Below are positions 1 to 7,055 of a stretch of 21,105 nucleotides of DNA, in pieces. The notes under the pieces are model-generated. The model ran no database searches. It was not told the origin of the DNA and worked only from the letters and a program-made list of their open reading frames with translations. The translations under genes and the position numbers were made by a program. Source of the DNA: Mageeibacillus sp. UBA1243 (lineage in GTDB: Bacteria; Bacillota; Clostridia; UBA1212); the NCBI GenBank assembly GCA_002308595.1, contig DBWH01000067.1:16689-37793 (forward strand), read 5' to 3'. How positions within the stretch are numbered: the stretch's first letter is position 1; the number at the start of each line of letters is the position of its first letter.

Positions 1-1212
1 AGCAGCCGTTGAGGATGAAGCCTTGGCGGCAGTGACAAGTGTCAGCGCCGGGCAGTTTCTGAACGCGGATGCGCCGATTTCGGTCATGCCCGATGCGAGG
101 CTTACGGTCTCAAGCGCGTCGCAGTCTGCGAAAGCTTCCTCGGGAATTACGGAAACGCTCCTTGCGATCTTGACATCTTTCAAAGCGTCAAAATCTTTGA
201 AAGCGCCTTTTTCGATGAATTTAACTGTGGAGGGAATCTCAAGGTGGACAAGCTGATCCTTGACGTCTTTGAACGCCTCGGAGCCGATCGTGTAGATCGA
301 ACCTGTGAGTTTTATCTTTTCTGGGTCCACTTTTGAAGTGGCCGGGAAATTTCCGGAGTAGTAAAGAAGAACGTTTCCGAGGATAACGTAGGATTCGCTC
401 TCTTTGGTCGGGTTCTTTGTGGCTTCCTTCTTGTTTTCAAGCCATGCAGTGCCTTCGAAAGCCTCGACGCCCGCTCTTAAGAATGTGGTGGAGAACTTTC
501 CGCCCTCTTTGTTTTTCTCGTCTGTTCCGTAAGCTTTGCATCCGTAGAAGCAGTAATCGCCGACGGACGTGCAGGCGGGAGCGTTGACGTGAGTCAGGGA
601 CTCGCAGCCGTAGAAAGCTTCGTTACCGATCGTTGTTGCGGCAACAAGATTGATTTCTTTGAGAGACTTGCAGCCGTAGCAGAGTCTGTCATTGACAACA
701 GTCAAGGACGTGGACAGCTTGACTTCTTGCAGTGAGGTGCAGCCTTCAAAGCAGGCAGCGCCGACGTTTGTGGTTGAAGTCTTCATCTCAACTTTTGTGA
801 GAGCCGTGCAGTTCTTGAAAGCGCCGTCTCCGACCTCTTTAACGAGTTTAGGAACGTTGACGGTTTCGAGCGAGGTGCAGCCCTCAAAAGCAAGTCCTTT
901 GATCGCAGTGACAGTGTCCGGAATGTTCACGGTCTTAACGGTTCCGTTTCCGCGGAAAGCACTTGCGCCGATTGTCACGGTTCCGTCAGGAATCTCAACC
1001 GCTTCTTCATCGCCGATATATTTGACAAGCGTGACGCCGTCGATCACAAACTTTTCGGTATCGTAATCAAGAACGATTTTGGGCTGTACTGTTTCGACAG
1101 GGTCAACAACAACTTCCGAGCCGGGTGTTTCTTCCGGTTCAGACTTAGTGCAGGCGGTAAAGCAGAATCCCAAAGTCATCACGATCGCCAATATCAAAGC
1201 CAGTCTCTTCAT
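1..1212 (-). CDS. BspA-type leucine-rich-repeat lipoprotein, C-terminus cut by window edge
   Basis: The frame is open for 404 codons from an ATG at 1212 to the window edge, with no stop seen, so the gene continues leftward. The N-terminus is a lipoprotein signal: MKR, a hydrophobic stretch, then an FTAC lipobox at about residues 17-20. An acidic/Pro linker follows. From about residue 75 there are repeated LRR_5 (BspA/TpLRR) units of the form 'IGASAFRGN...VNIPDTVT' and 'FEGCTSLETVNVP', each about 23 residues. The family comprises cell-surface scaffolds, often adhesins in gut and oral anaerobes; the ligand here cannot be told. A GGAGGA ribosome binding site (1221-1226) lies 8 nt before the start. 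A near-consensus promoter lies immediately upstream, so the gene is probably transcribed alone. Unlike most of the window it contains no copy of the CGCCAATG word. Confidence 0.9.
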   Translation of the reverse strand, partial: MKRLALILAIVMTLGFCFTACTKSEPEETPGSEVVVDPVETVQPKIVLDYDTEKFVIDGVTLVKYIGDEEAVEIPDGTVTIGASAFRGNGTVKTVNIPDTVTAIKGLAFEGCTSLETVNVPKLVKEVGDGAFKNCTALTKVEMKTSTTNVGAACFEGCTSLQEVKLSTSLTVVNDRLCYGCKSLKEINLVAATTIGNEAFYGCESLTHVNAPACTSVGDYCFYGCKAYGTDEKNKEGGKFSTTFLRAGVEAFEGTAWLENKKEATKNPTKESESYVILGNVLLYYSGNFPATSKVDPEKIKLTGSIYTIGSEAFKDVKDQLVHLEIPSTVKFIEKGAFKDFDALKDVKIARSVSVIPEEAFADCDALETVSLASGMTEIGASAFRNCPALTLVTAAKASSSTAA

Positions 1213-1269
1213 AAGACAATTCCTCCGCAAAGAGCCTCGAATAGAGGTTGTTCTCTTAAAATACAAGCC

Positions 1270-1298
1270 ATTTTACAATGTGTGCCGTCTTTAGTCAA
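1270..1298 (-). promoter_or_regulatory. sigma-A promoter of the LRR lipoprotein gene
   Basis: On the minus strand, TTGACT (1293-1298) and TAAAAT (1270-1275) are separated by exactly 17 nt. Each box differs from the sigma-70/sigma-A consensus at one position. Initiation would fall near 1263, giving a leader of about 50 nt before the ATG at 1212. The -35 box and spacer lie inside an imperfect inverted repeat (1282-1309). Confidence 0.75.
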
Positions 1299-1309
1299 GA
1301 CCGCGGCAC
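1282..1309. repeat. imperfect inverted repeat overlapping the LRR promoter
   Basis: GTGCCGTCTT (1282-1291) pairs with AAGAC-GGCAC (1297-1309), with a three-base CGC bulge and a five-base loop. No T-run follows on either strand, so it is not a classic terminator. Because it covers the -35 box and most of the spacer, it could be an operator, or a hairpin at the end of the pyrophosphatase mRNA. The sequence shows only the symmetry. Confidence 0.45.
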
Positions 1310-1338
1310 CCATTTCAAGCGTTTTTTACAGTCTGTTT

Positions 1339-3000
1339 TCAGCCCCTCAGACTCAGTTTTTCTATTGCCGAGTCGATGAGCGGAATAACGTCTTTTTTGC
1401 GCGACATGAGCCTGTCAAAGCGCACGCACGTCTCGTCCGGTTTCATGAGCAGTTCTCTTCTGACGTCGTCCGAAAGCTTTCCGGTGATCCACATCTCAGT
1501 TCTGCGGCTTGAGAGCTCCGTTATCATGAGTGCGAGCAGATCGAAGTGGTCGTTTTCGGCTGCCTCGTTCATGTACTTGATGATCTCGGGCTTCTCGTCC
1601 TTGATATAATCCATGTTGAGGATTGTAATCTGGCTGATTCCGCAGTGGTAGTCGTTGAAGGATACGCGTTTGAAGTCCTGCGCGTAGATTTCCCTTGGCG
1701 TCTTGCCCTTGAATTCGGAGCCTGCGGTGAACATCTTGGCGGCAAACTCGGCAATGTCAATCCCGCTGATCTGCGCGAGCCTCTCTGCGGCCCTTCTGTC
1801 GGTGTCCGTGCACGTCGGGGACTGGAACTGGAGAGTGTCCGAAATGATCGCCGCGCAAAGGATTCCCGCCATCTGGGGCGAAGGTCTTCTTCCGAGGTCC
1901 GTGTACATGTTCGCGATAATGGTCGCGGTGCTTCCGAGCGGTTCGTTTTTGAAGAGTATCGGAGCCGTTGTCGTGAGATCGCCGATCTTATGGTGGTCGA
2001 TGATTTCAAGTATCTCGGCTTCCTCGATGCCGCCGCACGTCTGGGCCTTTTCGTTGTGGTCGACGAGGATGACCCTCTTTTTGCGCTGCGAGATGAGGTG
2101 GAACCTTGAGATGAAGCCGCACACCTTGCCGTCAGAATCGAGCACCGGGTAGCTTCTGTAGCGGTTCTTGCCCATCTGATCCTTTATATTTTCGACGAAA
2201 TCGTCGATTCTGAAGCTGACAATGGGCTTCTGTGGCGTGTTGCGGTTCATTATCGAGCCGACCGGGATGCTCTGGTTTATGAGCCTTACTGTCGTGTATG
2301 TGTCAAGAGCCGTGAGGATGATCATCACGCAGCTCTTTTCGGCGGCCGCTATAACTTCCTTTGAAGGGTTGTGTCCGCAGGTGATTACGATGCAGCCGGC
2401 GCCGCCCTCGATCGCGGCCATCTGGTTCTTCTCCCTGTCGCCGCAGATGACTATGTCGCCGGGCTCAAGGAGCTCCTTAAGCGTTTCGGGCTGTCCCGCC
2501 GCGACGAGGATTTTGCCCTTGCCTTTCCACTCTCTGAAGTTTGTGATGACCGTTCCGTTGATGGTCTCCGTTATATTGTCGACGCTCGTCCCGTACGCCG
2601 AAATGACGTTGTAGTTGAAAGCGTCCATGAACTTCTTGGTTATGTCGGAGAGGGAAATGATTCCGATGAGCTTTTCGTTGTCGTCAACGACCGGAAGCGT
2701 CTTCATTTCCGACCTGTCCATTATGCTCCAAACCTTCTGGATGGTCGTGTCTGGCGAAACCTTCTCCTGAAGGTCGATTTTGAGATCCCCGACCTGCGTC
2801 TTAACAGTGTCAAGAAGCGGCGGCACCTGAACACCGAAATAGTCAAGTATAAAAGCCGTCTCCTTGTTGATTTCACCGAGTCTGCGCGCAACCGCGGGTT
2901 TTCCGAGCTTAGTCTGAAGGTCGGCGTAAGCTATGCTCGAGCATATCGAGTCCGTGTCAGGATGTCTGTGCCCGAAAACATAAATCAAATCATTCTCCAT
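1339..3000 (-). CDS. Family II Mn-dependent inorganic pyrophosphatase with CBS-DRTGG-CBS regulatory insert
   Basis: The product has 553 residues. It hydrolyses pyrophosphate to phosphate in the cytoplasm. The DHH-type catalytic core is split: GHRHPDTDS at residues 10-18 supplies the first metal ligands (H11, D15, D17), followed by VDHN (314-316), the DHH motif (335-337), ISDT (D388) and the DHHA2 C-terminal part. Inserted between are a CBS domain (about 75-130), a DRTGG-like domain (about 135-245) and a second CBS (about 247-305). This is the architecture of adenine-nucleotide-regulated clostridial CBS-PPases (AMP/ADP inhibit, diadenosine polyphosphates activate in characterised members), so allosteric control is likely here by inference. 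The length is normal for this longer subclass. A GGAGGA ribosome binding site (3004-3009) precedes the ATG. A 129-nt gap separates it from murB upstream. Confidence 0.93.
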   Translation of the reverse strand: MENDLIYVFGHRHPDTDSICSSIAYADLQTKLGKPAVARRLGEINKETAFILDYFGVQVPPLLDTVKTQVGDLKIDLQEKVSPDTTIQKVWSIMDRSEMKTLPVVDDNEKLIGIISLSDITKKFMDAFNYNVISAYGTSVDNITETINGTVITNFREWKGKGKILVAAGQPETLKELLEPGDIVICGDREKNQMAAIEGGAGCIVITCGHNPSKEVIAAAEKSCVMIILTALDTYTTVRLINQSIPVGSIMNRNTPQKPIVSFRIDDFVENIKDQMGKNRYRSYPVLDSDGKVCGFISRFHLISQRKKRVILVDHNEKAQTCGGIEEAEILEIIDHHKIGDLTTTAPILFKNEPLGSTATIIANMYTDLGRRPSPQMAGILCAAIISDTLQFQSPTCTDTDRRAAERLAQISGIDIAEFAAKMFTAGSEFKGKTPREIYAQDFKRVSFNDYHCGISQITILNMDYIKDEKPEIIKYMNEAAENDHFDLLALMITELSSRRTEMWITGKLSDDVRRELLMKPDETCVRFDRLMSRKKDVIPLIDSAIEKLSLRG

Positions 3001-3012
3001 AAATCCTCCGTG

Positions 3013-3027
3013 CCGGACAATATCCGG
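3013..3027. repeat. small hairpin in the leader of the pyrophosphatase gene
   Basis: CCGGA and TCCGG arms flank a five-base loop just upstream of the GGAGGA ribosome binding site at 3004-3009. It is short. It may affect translation initiation, but a chance pairing in GC-rich DNA is equally possible. Confidence 0.25.
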
Positions 3028-3061
3028 TAGTGTAGTCCGCCTTCAGCCTTAAAGCATCCGG

Positions 3062-3070
3062 CCGCCAATG
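3062..3070 (+). repeat. iterated word CCGCCAATG, intergenic copy
   Basis: Exact 9-mer copy in the gap between murB and the pyrophosphatase gene. It is one of 14 exact copies in the window (listed in the findings). It is not part of a longer conserved flank. Confidence 0.7.
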
Positions 3071-3075
3071 CAATC

Positions 3076-3094
3076 AGGAGGCACCCCGCCTCCT
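3076..3094. repeat. 7-bp GC hairpin downstream of murB
   Basis: AGGAGGC (3076-3082) and GCCTCCT (3088-3094) form a perfect seven-pair stem with a five-base loop. It sits 36 nt past the murB stop. There is no T-run after it on the minus strand, so it is at best a weak or processing-type terminator for the upstream operon. Because the arm resembles a ribosome binding site sequence, its symmetry might also be coincidental. Confidence 0.35.
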
Positions 3095-3129
3095 CCAAAA
3101 GGTCCCCTCATTCTCAAAAGCCTTAAACT

Positions 3130-4032
3130 TCAGAGAATCACGACCTCCGGTTCAAGGAGCACGCCCTTCTTTTCAAGAACCGTCTCCTGAATTATCTTCA
3201 TAAGCGCCAGTATATCCGCCGCCGTCGCCCCGCCTCTGTTAATGACGAAGCCCGCGTGCTTTTCGGACACCTCGGCGCCTCCGACTTTCGTTCCTTTCAG
3301 TCCGCACTCGTCAATGAGCCTCGACGCGTATCCGTCCTTCGGCCTCTTGAAAGTGCTCCCCGCGCTGAAAAACTCAAGCGGCTGGCTGTTTCTGCGCCTC
3401 TCGTTGTAGCCTTCGCACGCGGCAATGATATCCTCTTTCTTCCGGAACTCTTTTCCCTCAAAAACCGCCTCGACGATGACCGCGTCCTTCATTCCGCAGA
3501 AAATACTGCTTCTGTACGAAAGCTTCGCAGCCTCCGCGTCAACCGTCTTAAGCGACCCGTTTTCAACGTACGTCACCGACTTCAGGACGTCCGAAACAGA
3601 CACTCCGTAGGCCCCCGCGTTCATTCTCACAGCGCCGCCGACGGTGCCCGGGATTCCCGAGAGCTCCTCGAAACCGCCAATGCACTCCTCGGCCGCGCGC
3701 CTCGCAAGCGCCGCAAGCGTCAGTCCCGCGCCCGCTTTTATAACCAGACCGTCAACGGACGAGTATGAAAAGCCCTTGCCGATTTTGATTACGGCTCCCC
3801 TCACGCCGGCGTCCCTGACGAGCACGTTGGTGCCGTTGCCGAGAGTGAAATAAGGCACGCCGGCGGCTTTGAGAATCTCAATGACCTTGGCGAGCTGGGC
3901 CGCGTTCTCAGGTTCCGCGAAAATGTCGGCAGGCCCGCCTACACGAAAAGACGTGTGGGGGGCCATAGGTTCGTCTGCTCTTGCGCTGCAGACCGCCGCT
4001 ATTTCATTCAAAAGAGCCTCGCGGTTTTTCAT
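3130..4032 (-). CDS. murB: UDP-N-acetylenolpyruvoylglucosamine reductase (MurB)
   Basis: The product has 300 residues. It is the cytoplasmic FAD enzyme that reduces UDP-GlcNAc-enolpyruvate to UDP-MurNAc with NADPH, the second committed step of peptidoglycan synthesis. The FAD-binding signatures are TSFRVGGPAD (28-36), LGNGTNVLVRD (64-74) and SGIPGTVGGAVRMNAGAYG (125-143). The active-site residues expected for the family are present: R174 in LSYRSS, the proton-donor serine S226 in SAGSTFKRP, and E294 in LLEPEV. It is the short form without the E. coli-type extra loop. The ATG at 4032 has a GAGGA directly against it, closer than usual, so initiation may be inefficient or the true ribosome binding site may be the purine run further up. 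It lies 40 nt after the membrane-protein gene, probably in one operon with it and the UDP-sugar pyrophosphorylase. Confidence 0.95.
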   Translation of the reverse strand: MKNREALLNEIAAVCSARADEPMAPHTSFRVGGPADIFAEPENAAQLAKVIEILKAAGVPYFTLGNGTNVLVRDAGVRGAVIKIGKGFSYSSVDGLVIKAGAGLTLAALARRAAEECIGGFEELSGIPGTVGGAVRMNAGAYGVSVSDVLKSVTYVENGSLKTVDAEAAKLSYRSSIFCGMKDAVIVEAVFEGKEFRKKEDIIAACEGYNERRRNSQPLEFFSAGSTFKRPKDGYASRLIDECGLKGTKVGGAEVSEKHAGFVINRGGATAADILALMKIIQETVLEKKGVLLEPEVVIL

Positions 4033-4072
4033 TCCTCGTAATTGTAACCTTCCCGCCTTCTTCCGGGTCCTG

Positions 4073-4657
4073 TCAGATCAGGATGAACAGCAGGAACAGG
4101 CCTGCGCCGAGGGCGATCACGCCCCCGCCTGCCCACTTGATTCCGCTCATGTCTTTCCACTTCGGAATCTCGTCGGGACCTTTCTTCTTAATGATGTGCC
4201 AGATTTCCTCTGCGAACAGGATGATAAGTCCGCCCGCGATGAGTATGACTCCGACAACGATCGACTGCCAGATCTGGACGAATTTGCCCTTGCCCCTGAC
4301 AATCTGCTTAAAGAGCGCCTTGGTGTACGTCTTGTACGGGCTCTCCGTTATCTCCCCGCCTGTCTCCGTCTCGGTGACCGCGTAAGTCTCTTTGTCAACT
4401 TCGTACCTGTAGCCGTAACCTTTTATAGTGAAGGTGATCCTGTCGCCGTTGTCGACTGCCTCCGCCTCCTCGACGCGGTCCTTCTCGTGGAAGTAGAACT
4501 TGATGGTCTTGATTCCGTCCTGTTCGGACTCGACAATGTACCTCACACCGTCCACCACGCCGTTTTTATTGTCTCTCTCGAAAATCGTGAAGAAGGTCAG
4601 AATACTGACGCCAAGCAGAACGATCATCAGGAGCAGTATGTTTCTACCTTTGTTCAT
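4073..4657 (-). CDS. Small membrane protein of unknown function, three predicted helices
   Basis: The product has 194 residues from the ATG at 4657, chosen because AGGAGGG (4661-4667) lies just upstream; a longer in-frame reading is possible but has no such signal. I do not recognise the family. Visible features are an N-terminal helix (ILLLMIVLLGVSILTFF), an approximately 100-residue charged segment rich in beta-type sequence (VDGVRYIVESEQDGIKTIKF and following), and two C-terminal helices (SIVVGVILIAGGLIILF and AGGGVIALGAGLFLLFILI) separated by a basic loop. With three helices the middle domain is likely extracytoplasmic if the N-terminus is inside. Its start overlaps the end of the UDP-sugar pyrophosphorylase gene by 14 nt, implying translational coupling. 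Its position before murB suggests, but does not prove, an envelope-related role. Confidence 0.75.
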   Translation of the reverse strand: MNKGRNILLLMIVLLGVSILTFFTIFERDNKNGVVDGVRYIVESEQDGIKTIKFYFHEKDRVEEAEAVDNGDRITFTIKGYGYRYEVDKETYAVTETETGGEITESPYKTYTKALFKQIVRGKGKFVQIWQSIVVGVILIAGGLIILFAEEIWHIIKKKGPDEIPKWKDMSGIKWAGGGVIALGAGLFLLFILI

Positions 4658-5906
4658 TTTCCCTCCTGAGGTTCTCCTCGTACATGCGTCTTGCGGATTC
4701 GGGGCTGTCCTCGCCCTCTTTGTTCTTGACCGGCGCAAACTCGCTCTCGCGGTCCACGCGCAGAATGGCTATGTCGCTGAAATACTCGAAAGCGTCGAAA
4801 ATGAACGCCTCGAACTTGTATGCGTTGGGTTTTTCGGGGGTTGCGATGTTCCCGTTGGCGTCAATGTACTGAGTCTTTTTCCTCGCGACGTGGTAGGGAA
4901 GTCCGCCGCCCGACTCGACGACACCGCCAATGGACTCAATGCTGAAAAGGTTGCACAGTACGTGCGCGTCTCCGTAAAGGAACGACCCGTCGCCGCGCCT
5001 CGCGTCAGCCATCTCGTCCGAAATCTCCGTATACTCGATAACGTAGGGCTTTCCGTCGCGTTTGCAGAACACGCCGACACCCTCGTGCGCGTCCCTTTTC
5101 ACAAGGGACTTGGCGGCAATCTTTGCGCCCGACTTTTCGGCAAAGCCTATGAGAAGCGGATCGCAGAGCTTTAAGAGGACGTTGTCGATACCGCCGATGA
5201 AGACCCACTTCACGCCGCGCTTCAGCATGTCGTCGTAGCAGCCGGATGATTTGAGAGCCGCAAAAACACCGCCGTGGCCGTCTGCGCCCTCTTTTATGTG
5301 GTCTTTCCTGTCAAGCACGATCTTTCCGTCAAACGCGACCATCGGAAGCATGTTCTGAACGAAGAACTTTATATCCTCCTCAGGGTATCCGAAAAAGCCG
5401 TGAGCTTTGAAGAAAGCCTTCGTGTCAGCGTCGTTCTCCCTGCTCGTCATGATGTACCAGGGAATGGTTTTACCGTATTTTTTCGAGGCTTCAAGAAGCC
5501 TTCCGCACTGGATTTCAAAAAGCGAAGGATGTCCCGGAAGGCCAATGTCGTACGTTCCCTTGGGCCCGTTGTGACCGAGTCTCGTACCCTGGCCGCCCGC
5601 CATCGTAAGTGCCGCAAAACCGCCGCGCGAAATAATCTCGCCGCCGGTCTTCTCATAAGCCTCTATAGCTTCTTTTGAAAGGTTCTTCTTGTCCGTGAAA
5701 GGAACGGGCTCGTATTTATGCTCCTTCGACTCCTGCTGAACGGCGCCCGAAGCGGTCAAAAAAAGGCCGGACACTCTTTCAAAATCGATACCCGCGATCT
5801 GTGAAAGCAAACCGGCACGCCCCTCTTCGTCAATCTCGCCGAAGTACCTGAGCAGGTGCTCCTGACCGTATTTTTTGAGCAAATTTTCGATTTTCTCAGG
5901 TATCAT
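4644..5906 (-). CDS. UDPGP-family nucleotidyltransferase, UAP1/AGX-like UDP-N-acetylhexosamine (or UDP-glucose) pyrophosphorylase
   Basis: The product has 420 residues from the ATG at 5906, chosen because GGGAGGA lies 8 nt before it; an in-frame ATG at 5999 lies only about 9 nt from the predicted transcription start and has no ribosome binding site. The enzyme would join UTP and a sugar-1-phosphate to give a UDP-sugar plus PPi. The nucleotide-binding loop MAGGQGTRLGHNGPKG is at residues 102-117. Later blocks (FFVQNMLPM, DGHGGVFAAL, IGGIDNVLLKLCDP, EGVGVFCK, VIEYTEISDEM) follow the eukaryote-like UAP1 pattern more than bacterial GalU or GlmU. UDP-GlcNAc or UDP-GalNAc is therefore the more likely product, though UDP-glucose cannot be excluded. 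It heads the probable operon with the membrane protein and murB. Confidence 0.87.
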   Translation of the reverse strand: MIPEKIENLLKKYGQEHLLRYFGEIDEEGRAGLLSQIAGIDFERVSGLFLTASGAVQQESKEHKYEPVPFTDKKNLSKEAIEAYEKTGGEIISRGGFAALTMAGGQGTRLGHNGPKGTYDIGLPGHPSLFEIQCGRLLEASKKYGKTIPWYIMTSRENDADTKAFFKAHGFFGYPEEDIKFFVQNMLPMVAFDGKIVLDRKDHIKEGADGHGGVFAALKSSGCYDDMLKRGVKWVFIGGIDNVLLKLCDPLLIGFAEKSGAKIAAKSLVKRDAHEGVGVFCKRDGKPYVIEYTEISDEMADARRGDGSFLYGDAHVLCNLFSIESIGGVVESGGGLPYHVARKKTQYIDANGNIATPEKPNAYKFEAFIFDAFEYFSDIAILRVDRESEFAPVKNKEGEDSPESARRMYEENLRRENEQR

Positions 5907-6014
5907 GAAAAATCCTCCCGGCCGGAATTTCAAAACCCATGCGAGCTTTTTCCCGGTTAAAAAATAAGAATCGCGACTTTTGCGATAAACCTTTGCCATG
6001 TTTTCGGCACGTCT

Positions 6015-6043
6015 ATTATAACAGTTAAAGATTTAAAAGTGAA
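6015..6043 (-). promoter_or_regulatory. sigma-A promoter for the pyrophosphorylase-murB operon
   Basis: Perfect TATAAT on the minus strand (6015-6020), with TTCACT (6038-6043) 17 nt upstream, four of six matches to TTGACA. The implied start near 6008 gives a leader of about 100 nt and makes the ATG at 5999 an implausible start. Confidence 0.65.
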
Positions 6044-6088
6044 GAGCGCCGGAAATTTAAATGTTTTCTAAAACTTCGGGCCCGCCTG

Positions 6089-6097
6089 CCGCCAATG
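6089..6097 (+). repeat. iterated word CCGCCAATG, intergenic copy
   Basis: Exact 9-mer abutting the GC-rich hairpin in the divergent intergenic region. Its last G immediately precedes the left arm of the hairpin. Confidence 0.7.
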
Positions 6098-6133
6098 CGC
6101 GCCGCCGCCGAACCTCCCCGAACCGGCGGCGCG
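6098..6133. repeat. 10-bp perfect GC inverted repeat between divergent promoters
   Basis: CGCGCCGCCG (6098-6107) and CGGCGGCGCG (6124-6133) are perfectly complementary across a 16-base loop. No T-run follows directly on either strand. It lies upstream of both divergent promoters, so it would not end either transcript. It may act as a regulator site, a DNA cruciform or a boundary. Only the symmetry is observed. Confidence 0.5.
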
Positions 6134-6170
6134 GCCCCGGCTCAATTTTATTTCTTTTTCAACAAAAGTG

Positions 6171-6179
6171 TGCTACAAT
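6171..6179 (+). promoter_or_regulatory. extended -10 promoter for the DUF6062 operon
   Basis: TGCTACAAT is an extended -10 element (TG, one base, TACAAT at 6174-6179). There is no good -35 at the normal distance, only a T-rich stretch, as is common for extended -10 promoters. Transcription would begin near 6186, leaving a leader of about 75 nt that contains one copy of the iterated word. Confidence 0.5.
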
Positions 6180-6210
6180 CGGGGTGAAGTTAAAGACAGT
6201 TGAGGGATCA

Positions 6211-6219
6211 CATTGGCGG
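6211..6219 (-). repeat. iterated word CCGCCAATG on the minus strand, leader of the DUF6062 gene
   Basis: Exact 9-mer (read as CATTGGCGG on the plus strand) between the predicted promoter and the ribosome binding site of the DUF6062 gene, so it would be transcribed in the 5' leader. Confidence 0.7.
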
Positions 6220-6261
6220 TGTTTCCGGCCTGCTTTTGGATTCCTTCCGAAAGAGGTTTTT

Positions 6262-7044
6262 ATGGCTGATACAATCTACACAATTCCCGTCAGCGAGGCG
6301 TTTGAAGCGGACTGCGAGTGCCCGGTGTGCGAACTGAGGCGCAGGTTTGAAAACGAGACGGTTGACTATTTCGCAGGGCCGTCGCTAATGGAACCTGACA
6401 CAAGGATTGTGACAAACGATACGGGCTTCTGCTCAAGGCATTTCGGACAGCTCTACGCGTCGCAGGCAAAGAAGCTCGGGCTCGGGCTGATGCTTGACAC
6501 GTACATGCAGGAGCAGATCTCGCGCATCAAAAAGTATGCGGGCGGAGTTAAGGTTGATCTTTCGGATGACATTGGCGGCAGCGATGATAAGGAGCCCGTA
6601 AAGAAAGGGCTTTTCAGGAAGAAAGCGGCGGCACCGTCGGGGAGCAGAAATCTCGCAAAATACCTGAGAAAACACGAGCTTGAGTGCGCCGTCTGCAAGA
6701 AGCTTGACTACACGATGGAGAGGTACATCGACATCATTTTCCACATGTATAAGAGCGACGCGGATTTCCGCGAAAAGCTGAGAAACACCAAGGGGTTCTG
6801 CCTGCCGCACACCGCCCTGCTCATAGAGACAGCCGAGAAGAAGCTTTCGGGGCGCGCCGCGGAGGAGTTCTGCGACACGGTTTCGGCCCTCCTCATCAAA
6901 AACCTTGAGCGCATCGAGGGTGAGGTTGACTGGTTTACAAAGAAATTTGACTACAGAAACGTCGACAAGGACTGGGGCAATTCACGCGACGCCCTTCCGC
7001 GCGGCATTCAGAAGATGACCGGGAACATTGACGTTACAAAGTGA
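6262..7044 (+). CDS. DUF6062 family protein with duplicated CxxC...GFCxxH motif
   Basis: The product has 260 residues. The ATG at 6262 follows AAGAGG (6251-6256); earlier in-frame ATGs lack a ribosome binding site and precede the predicted promoter. It is probably a DUF6062 member, a clostridial family without known function. The protein is an internal duplication. Half one has C20-P-V-C23 and GFCSRH (C57, H60); half two has C142-A-V-C145 and GFCLPH (C180, H183). The CxxC-to-C distances are nearly identical (34 and 35 residues), which looks like two three-Cys, one-His metal sites, presumably zinc. A lysine-rich, probably flexible linker (about 108-130) joins the halves. There is no signal peptide or membrane helix. 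It is followed after 11 nt by the P-loop/Gls24-like gene, so they are co-transcribed. The last stop overlaps that gene's GTGAGG ribosome binding site. Confidence 0.85.
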   Translation: MADTIYTIPVSEAFEADCECPVCELRRRFENETVDYFAGPSLMEPDTRIVTNDTGFCSRHFGQLYASQAKKLGLGLMLDTYMQEQISRIKKYAGGVKVDLSDDIGGSDDKEPVKKGLFRKKAAAPSGSRNLAKYLRKHELECAVCKKLDYTMERYIDIIFHMYKSDADFREKLRNTKGFCLPHTALLIETAEKKLSGRAAEEFCDTVSALLIKNLERIEGEVDWFTKKFDYRNVDKDWGNSRDALPRGIQKMTGNIDVTK

Positions 7045-7055
7045 GGTCTTAAAAA

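Larger units (their letters stand above)
5907..6261. other. divergent intergenic region between the pyrophosphorylase and DUF6062 genes
   Basis: 355 nt with no gene I can support. It holds a leftward promoter (6015-6043), a GC-rich hairpin (6098-6133), a rightward extended -10 promoter (6171-6179) and two opposed copies of the iterated word (6089-6097 and 6211-6219). In-frame upstream ATGs exist on both sides (5999 leftward, 6061 rightward) but lack ribosome binding sites. Confidence 0.7.

Noticed and set aside
1..1212. LRR repeats as a DNA tandem repeat or CRISPR-like array
   Set aside because: The periodicity is at protein level with diverged codons. There are no identical DNA repeats with unique spacers.
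1737..1743. Copies of CTTGGCGG as part of the iterated-word family
   Set aside because: They are common in-frame GCC-AAG (Ala-Lys) codons on the minus strand in abundant proteins, so codon use explains them. They were not counted.
4658..4738. Upstream extension of the small membrane protein
   Set aside because: It adds a basic, non-conserved stretch before the hydrophobic helix and overlaps the pyrophosphorylase gene by 95 nt. The ATG at 4657 has AGGAGGG.
5907..5999. Longer N-terminus for the UDP-sugar pyrophosphorylase from the ATG at 5999
   Set aside because: It lacks a ribosome binding site, begins almost at the predicted transcription start, and adds residues not typical of the family. 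The ATG at 5906 has a good GGGAGGA.
6061..6261. Upstream in-frame extension of the DUF6062 protein
   Set aside because: It would include the GC hairpin and the extended -10 promoter, with no ribosome binding site and an Arg/Pro-rich translation unlike the family.
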